Part shown: positions 49,520-57,056 of the stretch, piece after piece
Position numbering within the stretch: the first letter of the stretch is position 1
Layout: each line of letters opens with the position of its first letter
Assembly (NCBI RefSeq): GCF_028369295.1
Contig: NZ_JAQMYP010000037.1
Span: 1-64,000, forward strand
DNA from: Streptomyces sp. HD
GTDB taxonomy: Bacteria; Actinomycetota; Actinomycetes; Streptomycetales; Streptomycetaceae
Reading direction: 5' to 3'
DNA: 64,000 nt
Program-made: the position numbers and the translations under genes
Notes under the pieces: generated by a model
Told to the model about the DNA's origin: nothing
Seen by the model: the letters and a program-made list of their open reading frames with translations, nothing else
Databases searched by the model: none

Positions 49520-50713
49520 GTGTCCGCTCGTTCCTGGATCTCCCCCGTAGCCGAGCGCCTGCGCACGACCAACCCGTACGTCGTCGACTCGGCGCTCGCC
49601 GCGCTGGTGCTGTTCGCCGTCTCGCTCCAGTGGATCTTCCCCGACGAGGGCGACGACCGCCTGACCTGGCAGGGCTGGCTGATCGGCGCCGCGACGGCAC
49701 TGCCGCTGCTGTGGCGGCGCAAGGCCCCCTTCGTGACCGCGTGCGCGGTGTCGGTGGCCACCCCGGCCCAGGCGGTCTACCACGCGCCGCCACCCGACGT
49801 GATGTACGGCGGCATGGTCGCCCTGTACACGATCGCCACCCTCGGCAAGCCCTGGCAGCGGCGCGCGATGCTGGCCGGCTGGCTGGCCGGGGTCTCCCTC
49901 ACGATGATGCACAAGGAGGACCCGCAGCCCTTCGAGTACGCCTTCCAGCTGCTCAGCGTGGTCTGCGCGTACGGCTTCGGCGTGCTCGCCCGGGTGCAGC
50001 GGGCCTACACCGCCGAACTGGAGGACCGGGCCCGGCGCCTGGAACGGGAGCGGGCCGCCGACACCGCGCGGGCCATCGCGCAGGAGCGCTCCCGGATCGC
50101 CCGGGACATGCACGACATCCTCGCGCACGCGGTGAGCCTGATGGTGGTGCAGGCCGAGGCCGGTCCGGTGGTGGTGCGCAGCGACCCGGCGCGCGCGGAG
50201 GCCTCCTTCGACGCGATCGCGGCGGCCGGGCGGGACGCGATGGCGCAGCTGCGCCGGATCCTCGGCGTGCTCAAGGAGCCGCAGGCGGGCGACGGTTCCC
50301 GGCGGTTGCCGCAGCCGGGCGTGGCCGAGCTGCCCGGCCTGGTCCGCCAGGTCGGCGAGTCCACCGGTCTGCACGTGGAGCTGCACACTTCCGGCACACC
50401 CCGCCCGCTGCCCCCGGACACCGAGGTCGCCGTCTTCCGTGTGGTCCAGGAGTCCCTCACCAACACCGTCAAGCACGCGCACGCCACCTCCGCTACCGTC
50501 GAACTCGACTGGACGGAAGGCGAGTTGACAGTGACGGTGACCGATGACGGACGGGGGCCGGTGACCGGCCAGGGCGGGCACGGGCTGATCGGCATCCGGG
50601 AGCGGGCCGCCGCGTGCGGGGGCAGCGCGCAGGCAGGGCGCGGACCGGAGGGCGGCTTCCGGGTGGTCGTACGGCTGCCCGCGGCCGTCGACCGGGAGGC
50701 GGCCCTGGGATGA
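49520..50713 (+). CDS. NarL-type sensor histidine kinase (HisKA_3)
   Basis: A 397-residue membrane kinase. Four or five hydrophobic segments lie in 22-155, with no large extracellular loop, so it probably senses the membrane or an intramembrane signal. The phosphoacceptor is H198 in SRIARDMHDILAHAVSL. The HATPase_c domain has VVQESLTNTVKHAHATSATV (N-box), VTDDGRGP (G1) and GGHGLIGIRERAAACGG (G2). GTG 49520 follows CGAGGAGCC. The stop overlaps the response-regulator start (ATGA). Confidence 0.88.
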   Translation: MSARSWISPVAERLRTTNPYVVDSALAALVLFAVSLQWIFPDEGDDRLTWQGWLIGAATALPLLWRRKAPFVTACAVSVATPAQAVYHAPPPDVMYGGMVALYTIATLGKPWQRRAMLAGWLAGVSLTMMHKEDPQPFEYAFQLLSVVCAYGFGVLARVQRAYTAELEDRARRLERERAADTARAIAQERSRIARDMHDILAHAVSLMVVQAEAGPVVVRSDPARAEASFDAIAAAGRDAMAQLRRILGVLKEPQAGDGSRRLPQPGVAELPGLVRQVGESTGLHVELHTSGTPRPLPPDTEVAVFRVVQESLTNTVKHAHATSATVELDWTEGELTVTVTDDGRGPVTGQGGHGLIGIRERAAACGGSAQAGRGPEGGFRVVVRLPAAVDREAALG

Positions 50714-51378
50714 GCATCCGGGTGGTCGTCGCCGACGACCAGGAACTGGTGCGGGCCGGGTTCAGCATGATCCTGGAGGCGCAGCCGGACATCGAGGTGG
50801 TCGCCGAGGCCGGGGACGGGGCCGAGGCGGTCGCGGCGGTGCAGCGGCACACGCCCGACGTGCTGCTCCTCGACATCCGGATGCCGGTCATGGACGGCCT
50901 GGACGCGGCACGGCGGGTGTGCGGGCAGTCGAGCTGCAAGGTGGTCATGCTGACCACGTTCGACCTGGACGAGTACGTGTACGAGGCGCTGTGCGCCGGA
51001 GCCAGCGGTTTCCTGCTGAAGGACGTGCGGCGCGACGACCTGGTGCACGCCGTACGGGTCGTCGCGGCCGGGGACTCCCTGCTCGCGCCGACGGTGACTC
51101 GGCGACTGGTCGCGGACCTCGTGCGGCGCCGCCGTCAGGAGGCCGCGGCCGAGGTCACCCCGCAGCGGCTGGACGTGCTGACGGCACGCGAGGTGGAGAC
51201 GCTGCGGCTGCTGGCGCGCGGGCTGTCCAACGCGGAGATCGCCACGACCCTGTTCGTCAGCGAGCACACGGTGAAGACCCATGTCAGCAACGTGCTGAGC
51301 AAGCTCGCTCTGAGGGACCGGGTGCAGGCGGTGATCTGCGCCTACGAGAGCGGGCTCGTGACTCCCGGATCCCCCTAA
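50710..51378 (+). CDS. NarL/LuxR-type response regulator
   Basis: A 222-residue regulator. The receiver domain has D9-D10 (VVADDQELVRAGF), phosphoacceptor D55 (LLLDIRMPVMDG) and Lys in FLLKDVRRDD. The C-terminal LuxR HTH is LTAREVETLRLLARGLSNAE with SEHTVKTHVSNVLSKLAL. It pairs with the preceding kinase. The stop codon abuts the small inverted-repeat element, and the MMPL exporter gene downstream is the obvious candidate target. NarL-family pairs beside exporters commonly mediate drug or envelope-stress responses. Confidence 0.88.
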   Translation: MSIRVVVADDQELVRAGFSMILEAQPDIEVVAEAGDGAEAVAAVQRHTPDVLLLDIRMPVMDGLDAARRVCGQSSCKVVMLTTFDLDEYVYEALCAGASGFLLKDVRRDDLVHAVRVVAAGDSLLAPTVTRRLVADLVRRRRQEAAAEVTPQRLDVLTAREVETLRLLARGLSNAEIATTLFVSEHTVKTHVSNVLSKLALRDRVQAVICAYESGLVTPGSP

Positions 51379-51532
51379 GGCCCTGTCGTCAAATCCCGTC
51401 TGCCCGGCGACGCCTGGCACGCACTCCCCCAGAGGGGGGACCCCAGCCGCGTTGCCGAACCTCGCACGGGGGGACCCCCATCGCCGCCGGGCCCGCCCCC
51501 CGGGCGGACGACGGGAATTTGACGACAGGGCC
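51379..51532. mobile_element. 154-bp MITE-like element with 22/23-bp terminal inverted repeats
   Basis: GGCCCTGTCGTCAAATCCCG at the left end is matched, inverted, by CGGGAATTTGACGACAGGGC at the right end, with a single extra A on the right. The inside is G/C palindromes (AGAGGGGGGACCCC and ACGGGGGGACCCCCAT) and encodes nothing. No clear target duplication is seen: flanks are CCCTAA and CAGCGA. GGCCCTGTCGTCAAA ends are, to my memory, shared with streptomycete IS transposons, so a non-autonomous derivative is likely. It starts right after the response-regulator stop. Confidence 0.75.
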
Positions 51533-51664
51533 CAGCGAGGGAGATCGAGCCACCTCTCCCCCGAGCGACGGAGGCCGCAAACCGCTCCCACCGGCGATCC
51601 GGTGACCACCCCCGCGGCATGAGTCTGGGGGCGATGGCAATCCACCGTCCTGCCGGGAGGGACC
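51533..51664. other. Leader region of the MMPL exporter gene
   Basis: The 130 nt between the small element and the exporter start show no gene. A GGGAGGGACC ribosome-binding site sits just before the GTG at 51665. I see no convincing promoter, so transcription may come from upstream through the element or from sites I cannot recognise. Confidence 0.4.
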
Positions 51665-53770
51665 GTGCTCTCCACGCTCGCCCGGGCGGCGACCCGCCGC
51701 CCGCTCACCGTCATCGCCCTCTGGGTGCTCTTCCTGCTGCTCGGCTTCGGTCTCGGGACGGGCGTCTTCAGCCGCCTCTCGGACAACGTGGCCGACATCC
51801 CGGGCACCGAGTCCGAGGCCGCCGCGCAGTACCTCGACCGCACCGACCCGACCGGCGAGTCGATCACCGGCGTGGTCGAGGGCGCCGCCGTCTCCGACCC
51901 CGCCCTGCGGGCCCAGGTCGAGCGGGCCGTCGCCGACGTGCGGGCCGTCGCCGGAGTGGCCGCCGTGCCCGACCCGTACGCCACCCGTGGCCTGACCGCC
52001 GAGGACGGGCGGGCCCTGATCATCCCGGTCACCCTCGAAGGCGGCCTGGACGACGAGGCCGAGGAGACGGCCGTGGACGCGGCGGCCGACCGGATCCGGC
52101 AGATCGACGCGCCCGAAGTACACGTCAGCGGCGGCCCGTTGCTCGGCACCCAGATCGCCGAGCGGGCACAGGAGGACGTACGGAACGCGGAGTTGATCTC
52201 ACTGCCGGTCGTGCTCGCCCTGCTGCTGGTGGTGTTCGGCGGGCTGCGCGCGGCGACGCTGCCGCTGGTGATCGCGATCAGCGGCATCGCGGGGGCCTTC
52301 CTCGCACTGTTCCTGTTCAGCGGGGTCACCGACATCTCGGTGTACGCGATCCAGGTGACCACGATGCTGGGGCTCGGGCTCGCCGTGGACTACGCCCTGT
52401 TGATGGTGGTCCGCTTCCGCGAGGAGCGGCGGAACACCGAGGACGTGGCGGTGGCCGTGCAGCGCACGGTCGCGGCGGCCGGCCGTACCGTGCTCTTCTC
52501 CGGGCTGACGGTCGCGGTCAGTCTGACCGGACTGCTCGTGTTCCCGAGCGTGTTCCTGCGCAGCATGGGCCTGGCGGTGGCCGCCGTGGTGGTCGTCGAC
52601 ATGCTGGCCGCGCTGACGCTGCTGCCCGCGCTGCTGGCGAGGTTCGGAGGCAGGATCGCCCCGGCGAAGAATCGGCCGGAGGCCGAGGAGGGCCGCGTCT
52701 TCGCCCGCCTGGCCCGCTTCTCGGCCCGCCGCCGGGTCGCCGTGGTGGCCGCCGTCGTCCCCGTCCTGCTGGTCCTGGCGCTGCCCGTCACCGGCATGAC
52801 GATCAACCTCGGCGACGCCGAGCAACTGCCGTCGAGCACCGAGGCACGGCAGTTGTACGACACCGTGGACGCCCACTTCCCGCCCGGGACCGGTGTCTCC
52901 CCCATCACCGTGGTCCTCGGGCCCGGCACGGACGCCGCGACCGCCGACCGGATCGGGGCCCTGTCCCCGACGGCCGAGTCCCGCGAACTGCCGGGCGGCA
53001 CAACCGTCGTCAGCATCCGGCCGCCGGGCAGTGTGGACGGCAAGGAGGCCACCGACCTGGTCGAGCGGATACGGGATGTCCGCGCCGATGAGCCCGTCGA
53101 GGTCACCGGACCGGCCGCCCGTCTGGTCGACTTCCGGCAGATGCTCGCCGAGCGGGCGCCCTGGGCCGCGGTCACCGTCCTGGCCGGCATCTTCGCCCTG
53201 CTGTTCGCCTTCACCGGCTCGCTGCTGATCCCGCTGCGCACCATCCTCACCACCCTGCTCAGCCTGGGCGCCGCGCTAGGTGTGGTGGTGTGGGTCTTCC
53301 AGGACGGCCACCTGGCCGGACTGCTGGGCGGGGAGGGACTCGACGCGCTGAGCCTGACCGCGCCGCCGCTGATCGTGGCGATCGCCTTCGGACTGGCCAT
53401 GGACTACGAACTGTTCATCCTGGCCCGGATGCGCGAGGCCCGGCAGCTCACCGGGGACGACCAGGAAGCCGTGGTCACCGGCCTGCGCCGCTCCGGCCGC
53501 GTCGTCACCTGCGCTGCGCTGCTTCTCGCGGTGGTCTTCGGCGCCTTCATGACGGGCGGCTTCGCACCGATCCTCCAGATCGGCCTGGGGCTCACACTGG
53601 CCGTGCTGATCGACGCGACGGTCGTACGGATGCTGCTGGTCCCGGCGACGATGGCCCTGCTCGGCCGCCGCGCCTGGTGGGCACCGAAACCGCTGCGCCG
53701 GGTGCACGACCGGTTCGGGTTGCGGGAGGAGACTCCGATACCCGCACCACCCGTGACGACGAAGGCCTGA
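51665..53770 (+). CDS. MMPL-family RND exporter
   Basis: A 701-residue MMPL transporter. TM1 (RPLTVIALWVLFLLLGFGLG) is followed by an extracytoplasmic domain (about 40-175), five TM helices (about 178-325) including ITTMLGLGLAVDYALLMVVRF with the Asp/Tyr pair used in proton relay, a second external domain (about 380-500), and a second helix bundle ending in AIAFGLAMDYELFILARMRE. It exports lipids or drugs using proton motive force. Length fits the smaller actinobacterial MmpL class. GTG start; the two-component system lies just upstream beyond the small element. Confidence 0.88.
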   Translation: MLSTLARAATRRPLTVIALWVLFLLLGFGLGTGVFSRLSDNVADIPGTESEAAAQYLDRTDPTGESITGVVEGAAVSDPALRAQVERAVADVRAVAGVAAVPDPYATRGLTAEDGRALIIPVTLEGGLDDEAEETAVDAAADRIRQIDAPEVHVSGGPLLGTQIAERAQEDVRNAELISLPVVLALLLVVFGGLRAATLPLVIAISGIAGAFLALFLFSGVTDISVYAIQVTTMLGLGLAVDYALLMVVRFREERRNTEDVAVAVQRTVAAAGRTVLFSGLTVAVSLTGLLVFPSVFLRSMGLAVAAVVVVDMLAALTLLPALLARFGGRIAPAKNRPEAEEGRVFARLARFSARRRVAVVAAVVPVLLVLALPVTGMTINLGDAEQLPSSTEARQLYDTVDAHFPPGTGVSPITVVLGPGTDAATADRIGALSPTAESRELPGGTTVVSIRPPGSVDGKEATDLVERIRDVRADEPVEVTGPAARLVDFRQMLAERAPWAAVTVLAGIFALLFAFTGSLLIPLRTILTTLLSLGAALGVVVWVFQDGHLAGLLGGEGLDALSLTAPPLIVAIAFGLAMDYELFILARMREARQLTGDDQEAVVTGLRRSGRVVTCAALLLAVVFGAFMTGGFAPILQIGLGLTLAVLIDATVVRMLLVPATMALLGRRAWWAPKPLRRVHDRFGLREETPIPAPPVTTKA

Positions 53771-53781
53771 CGCCTCCCGGA

Positions 53782-53812
53782 CACCGGCACCGGTACGTGA
53801 CCGGTGCCGGTG
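53782..53812. terminator. Perfect 13-bp hairpin between convergent genes
   Basis: CACCGGCACCGGT and ACCGGTGCCGGTG pair perfectly around ACGTG, 11 nt after the MMPL stop and 1 nt from the stop of the convergent DUF1905 gene. It is the best terminator in the window and should work in both directions. Confidence 0.8.
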
Positions 53813-53813
53813 C

Positions 53814-54095
53814 CTAGAGGCTCACGGTCATCTCCACGGCCACGTCGTCGCCCGACCCCAGCCGCCCCCGCACCGCCTTCTTCAGCGGCAGCAGATAGCC
53901 GCCGTCCTTGGGAAAGAGCGACGTCTCGAAGGCGACCTCACCGATCCTGACCTCGACCGGGATCACACCCCAGCCGTAGGTGGCCATCGCGGCCACCTCC
54001 CGGATGTCGGCGGACTCCTCGTCCGGCACCCGGACGAAGTAGTACGGCGCCGGGCCGCGCCATTCGATCACCGGGCCGGTGAAGACGAGTTCCAT
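53814..54095 (-). CDS. DUF1905 family protein
   Basis: A 93-residue beta-rich protein matching DUF1905: LVFTGPVIEWRGPAPYYFVR, PDEESADIREVA, GWGVIPVEVRIGEVAFETSL and FPKDGGYLLPLKKAVR. The family is a small barrel often fused to or found beside YdeI-like proteins; function unknown. Normal length for a stand-alone copy. ATG 54095 lies downstream of AGAAGGGGCC. It is convergent with the MMPL gene and divergent from the GH16 gene. Confidence 0.75.
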   Translation of the reverse strand: MELVFTGPVIEWRGPAPYYFVRVPDEESADIREVAAMATYGWGVIPVEVRIGEVAFETSLFPKDGGYLLPLKKAVRGRLGSGDDVAVEMTVSL

Positions 54096-54216
54096 GCGAT
54101 CGGGGCCCCTTCTCTCGCGCTCACGCCTTCATAGAGTGAACTTCCTCGTGACGCAAGGGATTTCTCTGCTTCACCTCTTGACGACCGGAACGACGGAGAG
54201 CACATTGGCGACACTT

Positions 54217-54230
54217 TGAGAGCGCTCTCA
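54217..54230. promoter_or_regulatory. Perfect LacI-family operator upstream of the GH16 gene
   Basis: TGAGAGCGCTCTCA is a perfect 14-bp palindrome 48 nt upstream of the glucanase start. It differs from the CebR operator TGGGAGCGCTCCCA at one position in each half, so a CebR/BglR-like cello- or laminari-oligosaccharide-sensing repressor probably acts here. No such regulator is in the window. Confidence 0.7.
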
Positions 54231-54278
54231 GACGCACGTGCACCCACTCCCGCTCCGTACACCGAGAGGCAGCACCCC

Positions 54279-55673
54279 ATGAGTGACCCCTCCGGCATAC
54301 ACCGCAGACGCCGCTCCCCCCGGCGCGTGGTGCTCGCCGTACTCGGCACGCTCGGCCTGATGGCAGCGGCCGCCACCGCGGCCGTCCCCTCCGCGAACGC
54401 CGCCGCGCCGCCACCCCCGTCGGGCTGGACGCAGGTCTTCCTGGACGACTTCAACGGCGCCGCGAACACCGGCGTCAACACCTCCAACTGGCAGTACGAC
54501 ATCGGCACCTCGTATCCGGGCGGCCCCGCCAACTGGGGCACCGGCGAGGTCGAGACGATGACGAACAGCACCGGCAACGTCTCGCTCGACGGCAACGGCA
54601 ACCTGCGCATCACCCCGCTGCGCGACTCCGCCGGCAGATGGACCTCGGGCCGTATCGAGACCGTGCGCACCGACTTCCAGCCCCCGGCGGGCGGCAAGCT
54701 GCGCATCGAGGGCCGCATCCAGATGCCGAACGTCACCGGCACCGCCGCCGAGGGCTATTGGCCGGCGTTCTGGACGCTGGGCGCGCCCTACCGCGGCAAC
54801 TACCAGAACTGGCCGAGCGTCGGCGAGCTGGACATCATGGAGAACGTCCAGGGCATGAACCGGGTGTGGGCCACGATGCACTGCGGCACCAACCCGGGCG
54901 GCCCGTGCAACGAGACCACGGGCCTCGGCAGCTACACCGCCTGCCCCGGCTCGACGTGCCAGTCGGGCTTCCACACCTACACGATGGAGTGGGACCGCTC
55001 GGTGAGCCCCGAGACGATCCGCTTCTACGTCGACGGCACCCAGTTCCACTCGGTCAACGCGGGCCAGATGGACGCGGCGACCTGGTCCAACGCCACCAAC
55101 CACGGCTTCTTCATCATCCTGAACGTGGCGATGGGCGGCGCCTTCCCGGACGCGCTTGGCGGCGGCCTGGACGGCGACACGCAGCCCGGTCACCCCATGG
55201 TCGTGGACTACGTCCAGGTGCTGTCCAGTGGGAGCGGTACCACGCCCCCGCCGACGGGCAACCGTGACGCCTACAGCGCCATCCAGGCCGAGTCGTTCGA
55301 CAGCCAGGGCGGCGTGAGCACCGAGTCCACCGCGGACTCGGGCGGCGGACAGAACATCGGTGCCGTCGCAAACGGTGACTGGGCGCTGTACCGGGGTGTC
55401 GACTTCGGTTCCTCGGCGGCCACTCAGTTCGCCGCCCGGGTTGCGAGCGGTGCGGCCGGCGGCGTCAGCGGTCTGGTGGAGGTGCGCCTGGACAGCCGTA
55501 GCAACGCGCCCGTCGGCAGCTTCGCGGTGGCCAACACCGGGGGCTGGCAGTCGTGGCGGACGATCCCGGCGAACATCAGCGGGGTGACCGGCACGCATGA
55601 CGTGTATCTGACCTTCAGCAGCGGTCAGCCTGCGGACTTCGTGAACGTGAACTGGTTCAACTTCGGCCGCTAG
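54279..55673 (+). CDS. Secreted GH16 beta-glucanase with C-terminal CBM6
   Basis: A 464-residue exported endo-glucanase. A signal peptide (1-44, RRRRSPRRVVLAVLGTLGLM then AAA-rich with SANA-AA) precedes the GH16 jelly roll (about 50-310). The catalytic ExDxxE is E183, D185 and E188 in GELDIMENVQG. A short Ser/Gly/Pro linker and a CBM6 domain (about 330-464, AIQAESFDSQGGVSTESTAD, NGDWALYRGVDFG) follow. This is the layout of laminarinases/beta-1,3-glucanases. ATG 54279 has a GAGAGG site and lies downstream of the LacI-type palindrome. Confidence 0.88.
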   Translation: MSDPSGIHRRRRSPRRVVLAVLGTLGLMAAAATAAVPSANAAAPPPPSGWTQVFLDDFNGAANTGVNTSNWQYDIGTSYPGGPANWGTGEVETMTNSTGNVSLDGNGNLRITPLRDSAGRWTSGRIETVRTDFQPPAGGKLRIEGRIQMPNVTGTAAEGYWPAFWTLGAPYRGNYQNWPSVGELDIMENVQGMNRVWATMHCGTNPGGPCNETTGLGSYTACPGSTCQSGFHTYTMEWDRSVSPETIRFYVDGTQFHSVNAGQMDAATWSNATNHGFFIILNVAMGGAFPDALGGGLDGDTQPGHPMVVDYVQVLSSGSGTTPPPTGNRDAYSAIQAESFDSQGGVSTESTADSGGGQNIGAVANGDWALYRGVDFGSSAATQFAARVASGAAGGVSGLVEVRLDSRSNAPVGSFAVANTGGWQSWRTIPANISGVTGTHDVYLTFSSGQPADFVNVNWFNFGR

Positions 55674-55730
55674 GCGCGTTGCTGGGGAGCCGTGATGGGC
55701 CGTCGCTCGTCTGCGGGTTCGTTGTGGCTG

Positions 55731-55791
55731 GTCGCGCCCACGCGGCGGAGCCGCACATTGATACAGCCCCGCGCCCCTCAAGGGGCGCGGG
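55731..55791. repeat. Copy 2 of the dispersed intergenic repeat; strong terminator hairpin
   Basis: GCGCCCACGCGGCGGAGCCG, then CACATTGATACAGCCCCGCG, matches the block at 20299-20352 nearly base for base. It ends in an 11-bp perfect stem, CCCGCGCCCCT and AGGGGCGCGGG, with a CA loop. It separates the GH16 gene from the convergent GerW-like gene, so it is a likely bidirectional terminator. Confidence 0.8.
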
Positions 55792-55808
55792 CCCCGGCGC
55801 CTGTGTGT

Positions 55809-56258
55809 TCAGCTGCGGCGTCGGAGTGTCCGGATCGCCTTTGGGAGGGCGGTGCCGAGGAGGAGGGCTGTCAGGGGGAGGACTATGTCGCCCCAGGTGT
55901 CCCGGATGGGGCGGTAGGTGGAGGTGCCGTTGCGGATCTCGATGTAGCCGAGGGGCTTGGCCTCGACGCCTCCCCCGCCGCCTCCGCCGTCGCCGGCCTT
56001 GCCGCCCCCGCCGCCGTCGGCCGCGCGTCCGGCTCCCCCGCCGAGGCCGAAGGCGACCTTGGCCACGGGTATGACGGTGACGCCGTCGGTGGTGACGGGT
56101 TCGCCGTAGACGGCGGTGACCGTGGCGCTGCTGCCGAGCCTTTCGGCGAGGCGCTCCAGGAGGGTGACGGAGGCGTGGGCCGCTGTGATGTCCGGGTCCG
56201 GCAGGTGCACCGGTGCGACCTCTTCTTTGTCTTCTTTCTGTTCTTTGTGGGTGGTCAT
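55809..56258 (-). CDS. GerW/YtfJ-like sporulation protein
   Basis: A 149-residue protein. Residues about 28-75 match the GerW (YtfJ) family: SVTLLERLAERLGSSATVTA, VYGEPVTTDGVTVIPVAKVA, FGLGGGAG. A Gly/Asp-rich run (about 75-95) interrupts the domain, followed by GYIEIRNGTSTYRPI and a hydrophobic C-terminal segment (DIVLPLTALLLGTALPKAI) that may contact membrane. Bacillus YtfJ is a spore germination-associated protein; streptomycetes have several paralogues of unclear role. The ATG at 56258 has only a weak ribosome-binding site. Confidence 0.75.
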   Translation of the reverse strand: MTTHKEQKEDKEEVAPVHLPDPDITAAHASVTLLERLAERLGSSATVTAVYGEPVTTDGVTVIPVAKVAFGLGGGAGRAADGGGGGKAGDGGGGGGGVEAKPLGYIEIRNGTSTYRPIRDTWGDIVLPLTALLLGTALPKAIRTLRRRS

Positions 56259-56307
56259 GCAGGTTTCGTAGACACATGGGATCCCCCTGTCAAGGGAGCC
56301 CGTCGGT

Positions 56308-56970
56308 TCACGCCGCTGTCTCGACCGGCAGGTCGGCCAGTCGCCACTCCAGCATCCCGTCGGTGAGGCGTACGGCGCGGCGGCCGCGGTCCCGCAGGAG
56401 GCGTACGGCGTCGTGGGCCAGGACGCAGTAGGCGCCGCGACAGTAGGCGACCACCTCGGTGTCGTGCGGCAACTCGGCGATGCGGTCGGCGAGTTGGTCG
56501 ACGGGGAGGGAAAGGGCGCCCGGGATGTGTCCGGCGGCGTACTCCTCGGCGGGGCGTACGTCCAGGACGACGATCTCGCCGGCCGCCGCACGGGAGAGGA
56601 GTTCCTCGCGGTCGACCGCTGTCGTGTCGTCGGTGCCGAGGTAGGCGGTGCGGGCGGGTTCGACGGCGGGCTGGTGGGTCCGGGCGACCTGGCGGAGCAG
56701 GGCGTAGAGGGCGGCGACGTCGTCGCCGGCCAGGCGGTAGTGGATGCGGACGCCGTCGCGGCGGGTGGCGACCAGGCCGGCCTGTCTGAGGGTCTGGAGG
56801 TGCGCCGAGGCGGTGGTCAGGTTCAGGCCGGCGGCCTTGGCGAGGGCGTCGACGGTGCGCTCGCCCTGGGCCAGCAGATCGAGCAGTTCCAGGCGTTTTC
56901 CGCTGCTCAGCGCCTTGCCGGTGCGGGCGAAGGCGTCGTACAGGGCGGCTTTGCGCGTTGCGTCTCCCAT
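56308..56970 (-). CDS. ArsR-family repressor fused to a rhodanese domain
   Basis: A 220-residue fusion. The ArsR winged HTH (about 10-95) reads SSGKRLELLDLLAQGERTVD, ALAKAAGLNLTTASAHLQTL. The rhodanese domain (about 118-218) has VVLDVRPAEEYAAGHIPGAL and the active-site loop YCRGAYC with C177 and C182. Such ArsR-rhodanese proteins (compare SqrR/BigR logic) sense persulfide or carry sulfane sulfur, and repress sulfur-oxidation genes. It is divergent from a metallo-beta-lactamase/rhodanese gene. ATG 56970 is behind TATGGAGG; a start 4 codons upstream is possible. Confidence 0.85.
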   Translation of the reverse strand: MGDATRKAALYDAFARTGKALSSGKRLELLDLLAQGERTVDALAKAAGLNLTTASAHLQTLRQAGLVATRRDGVRIHYRLAGDDVAALYALLRQVARTHQPAVEPARTAYLGTDDTTAVDREELLSRAAAGEIVVLDVRPAEEYAAGHIPGALSLPVDQLADRIAELPHDTEVVAYCRGAYCVLAHDAVRLLRDRGRRAVRLTDGMLEWRLADLPVETAA

Positions 56971-56983
56971 GGCATCCTCCATA

Positions 56984-56995
56984 ATTCCATGGAAT
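56984..56995. promoter_or_regulatory. Palindromic operator between the ArsR-rhodanese and MBL-rhodanese genes
   Basis: ATTCCATGGAAT is a perfect 12-bp palindrome within an AT-rich stretch (ATAATTCCATGGAATATTGT), 13 nt upstream of the repressor start and 61 nt upstream of the enzyme start. Position and symmetry fit an ArsR-family operator controlling both genes. Confidence 0.65.
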
Positions 56996-57056
56996 ATTGT
57001 AAGTGAAGGGTGGGCGGATGGGCCACCCGGCTCGTACCGTGGCAGTGGAGGACCCC

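Noticed and set aside
51379..51532. Element as the response regulator's rho-independent terminator only
   Set aside because: The 22/23-bp arms lie at the ends of 154 bp with palindromes inside, and the end sequence resembles transposon termini; a simple terminator would not need this structure.
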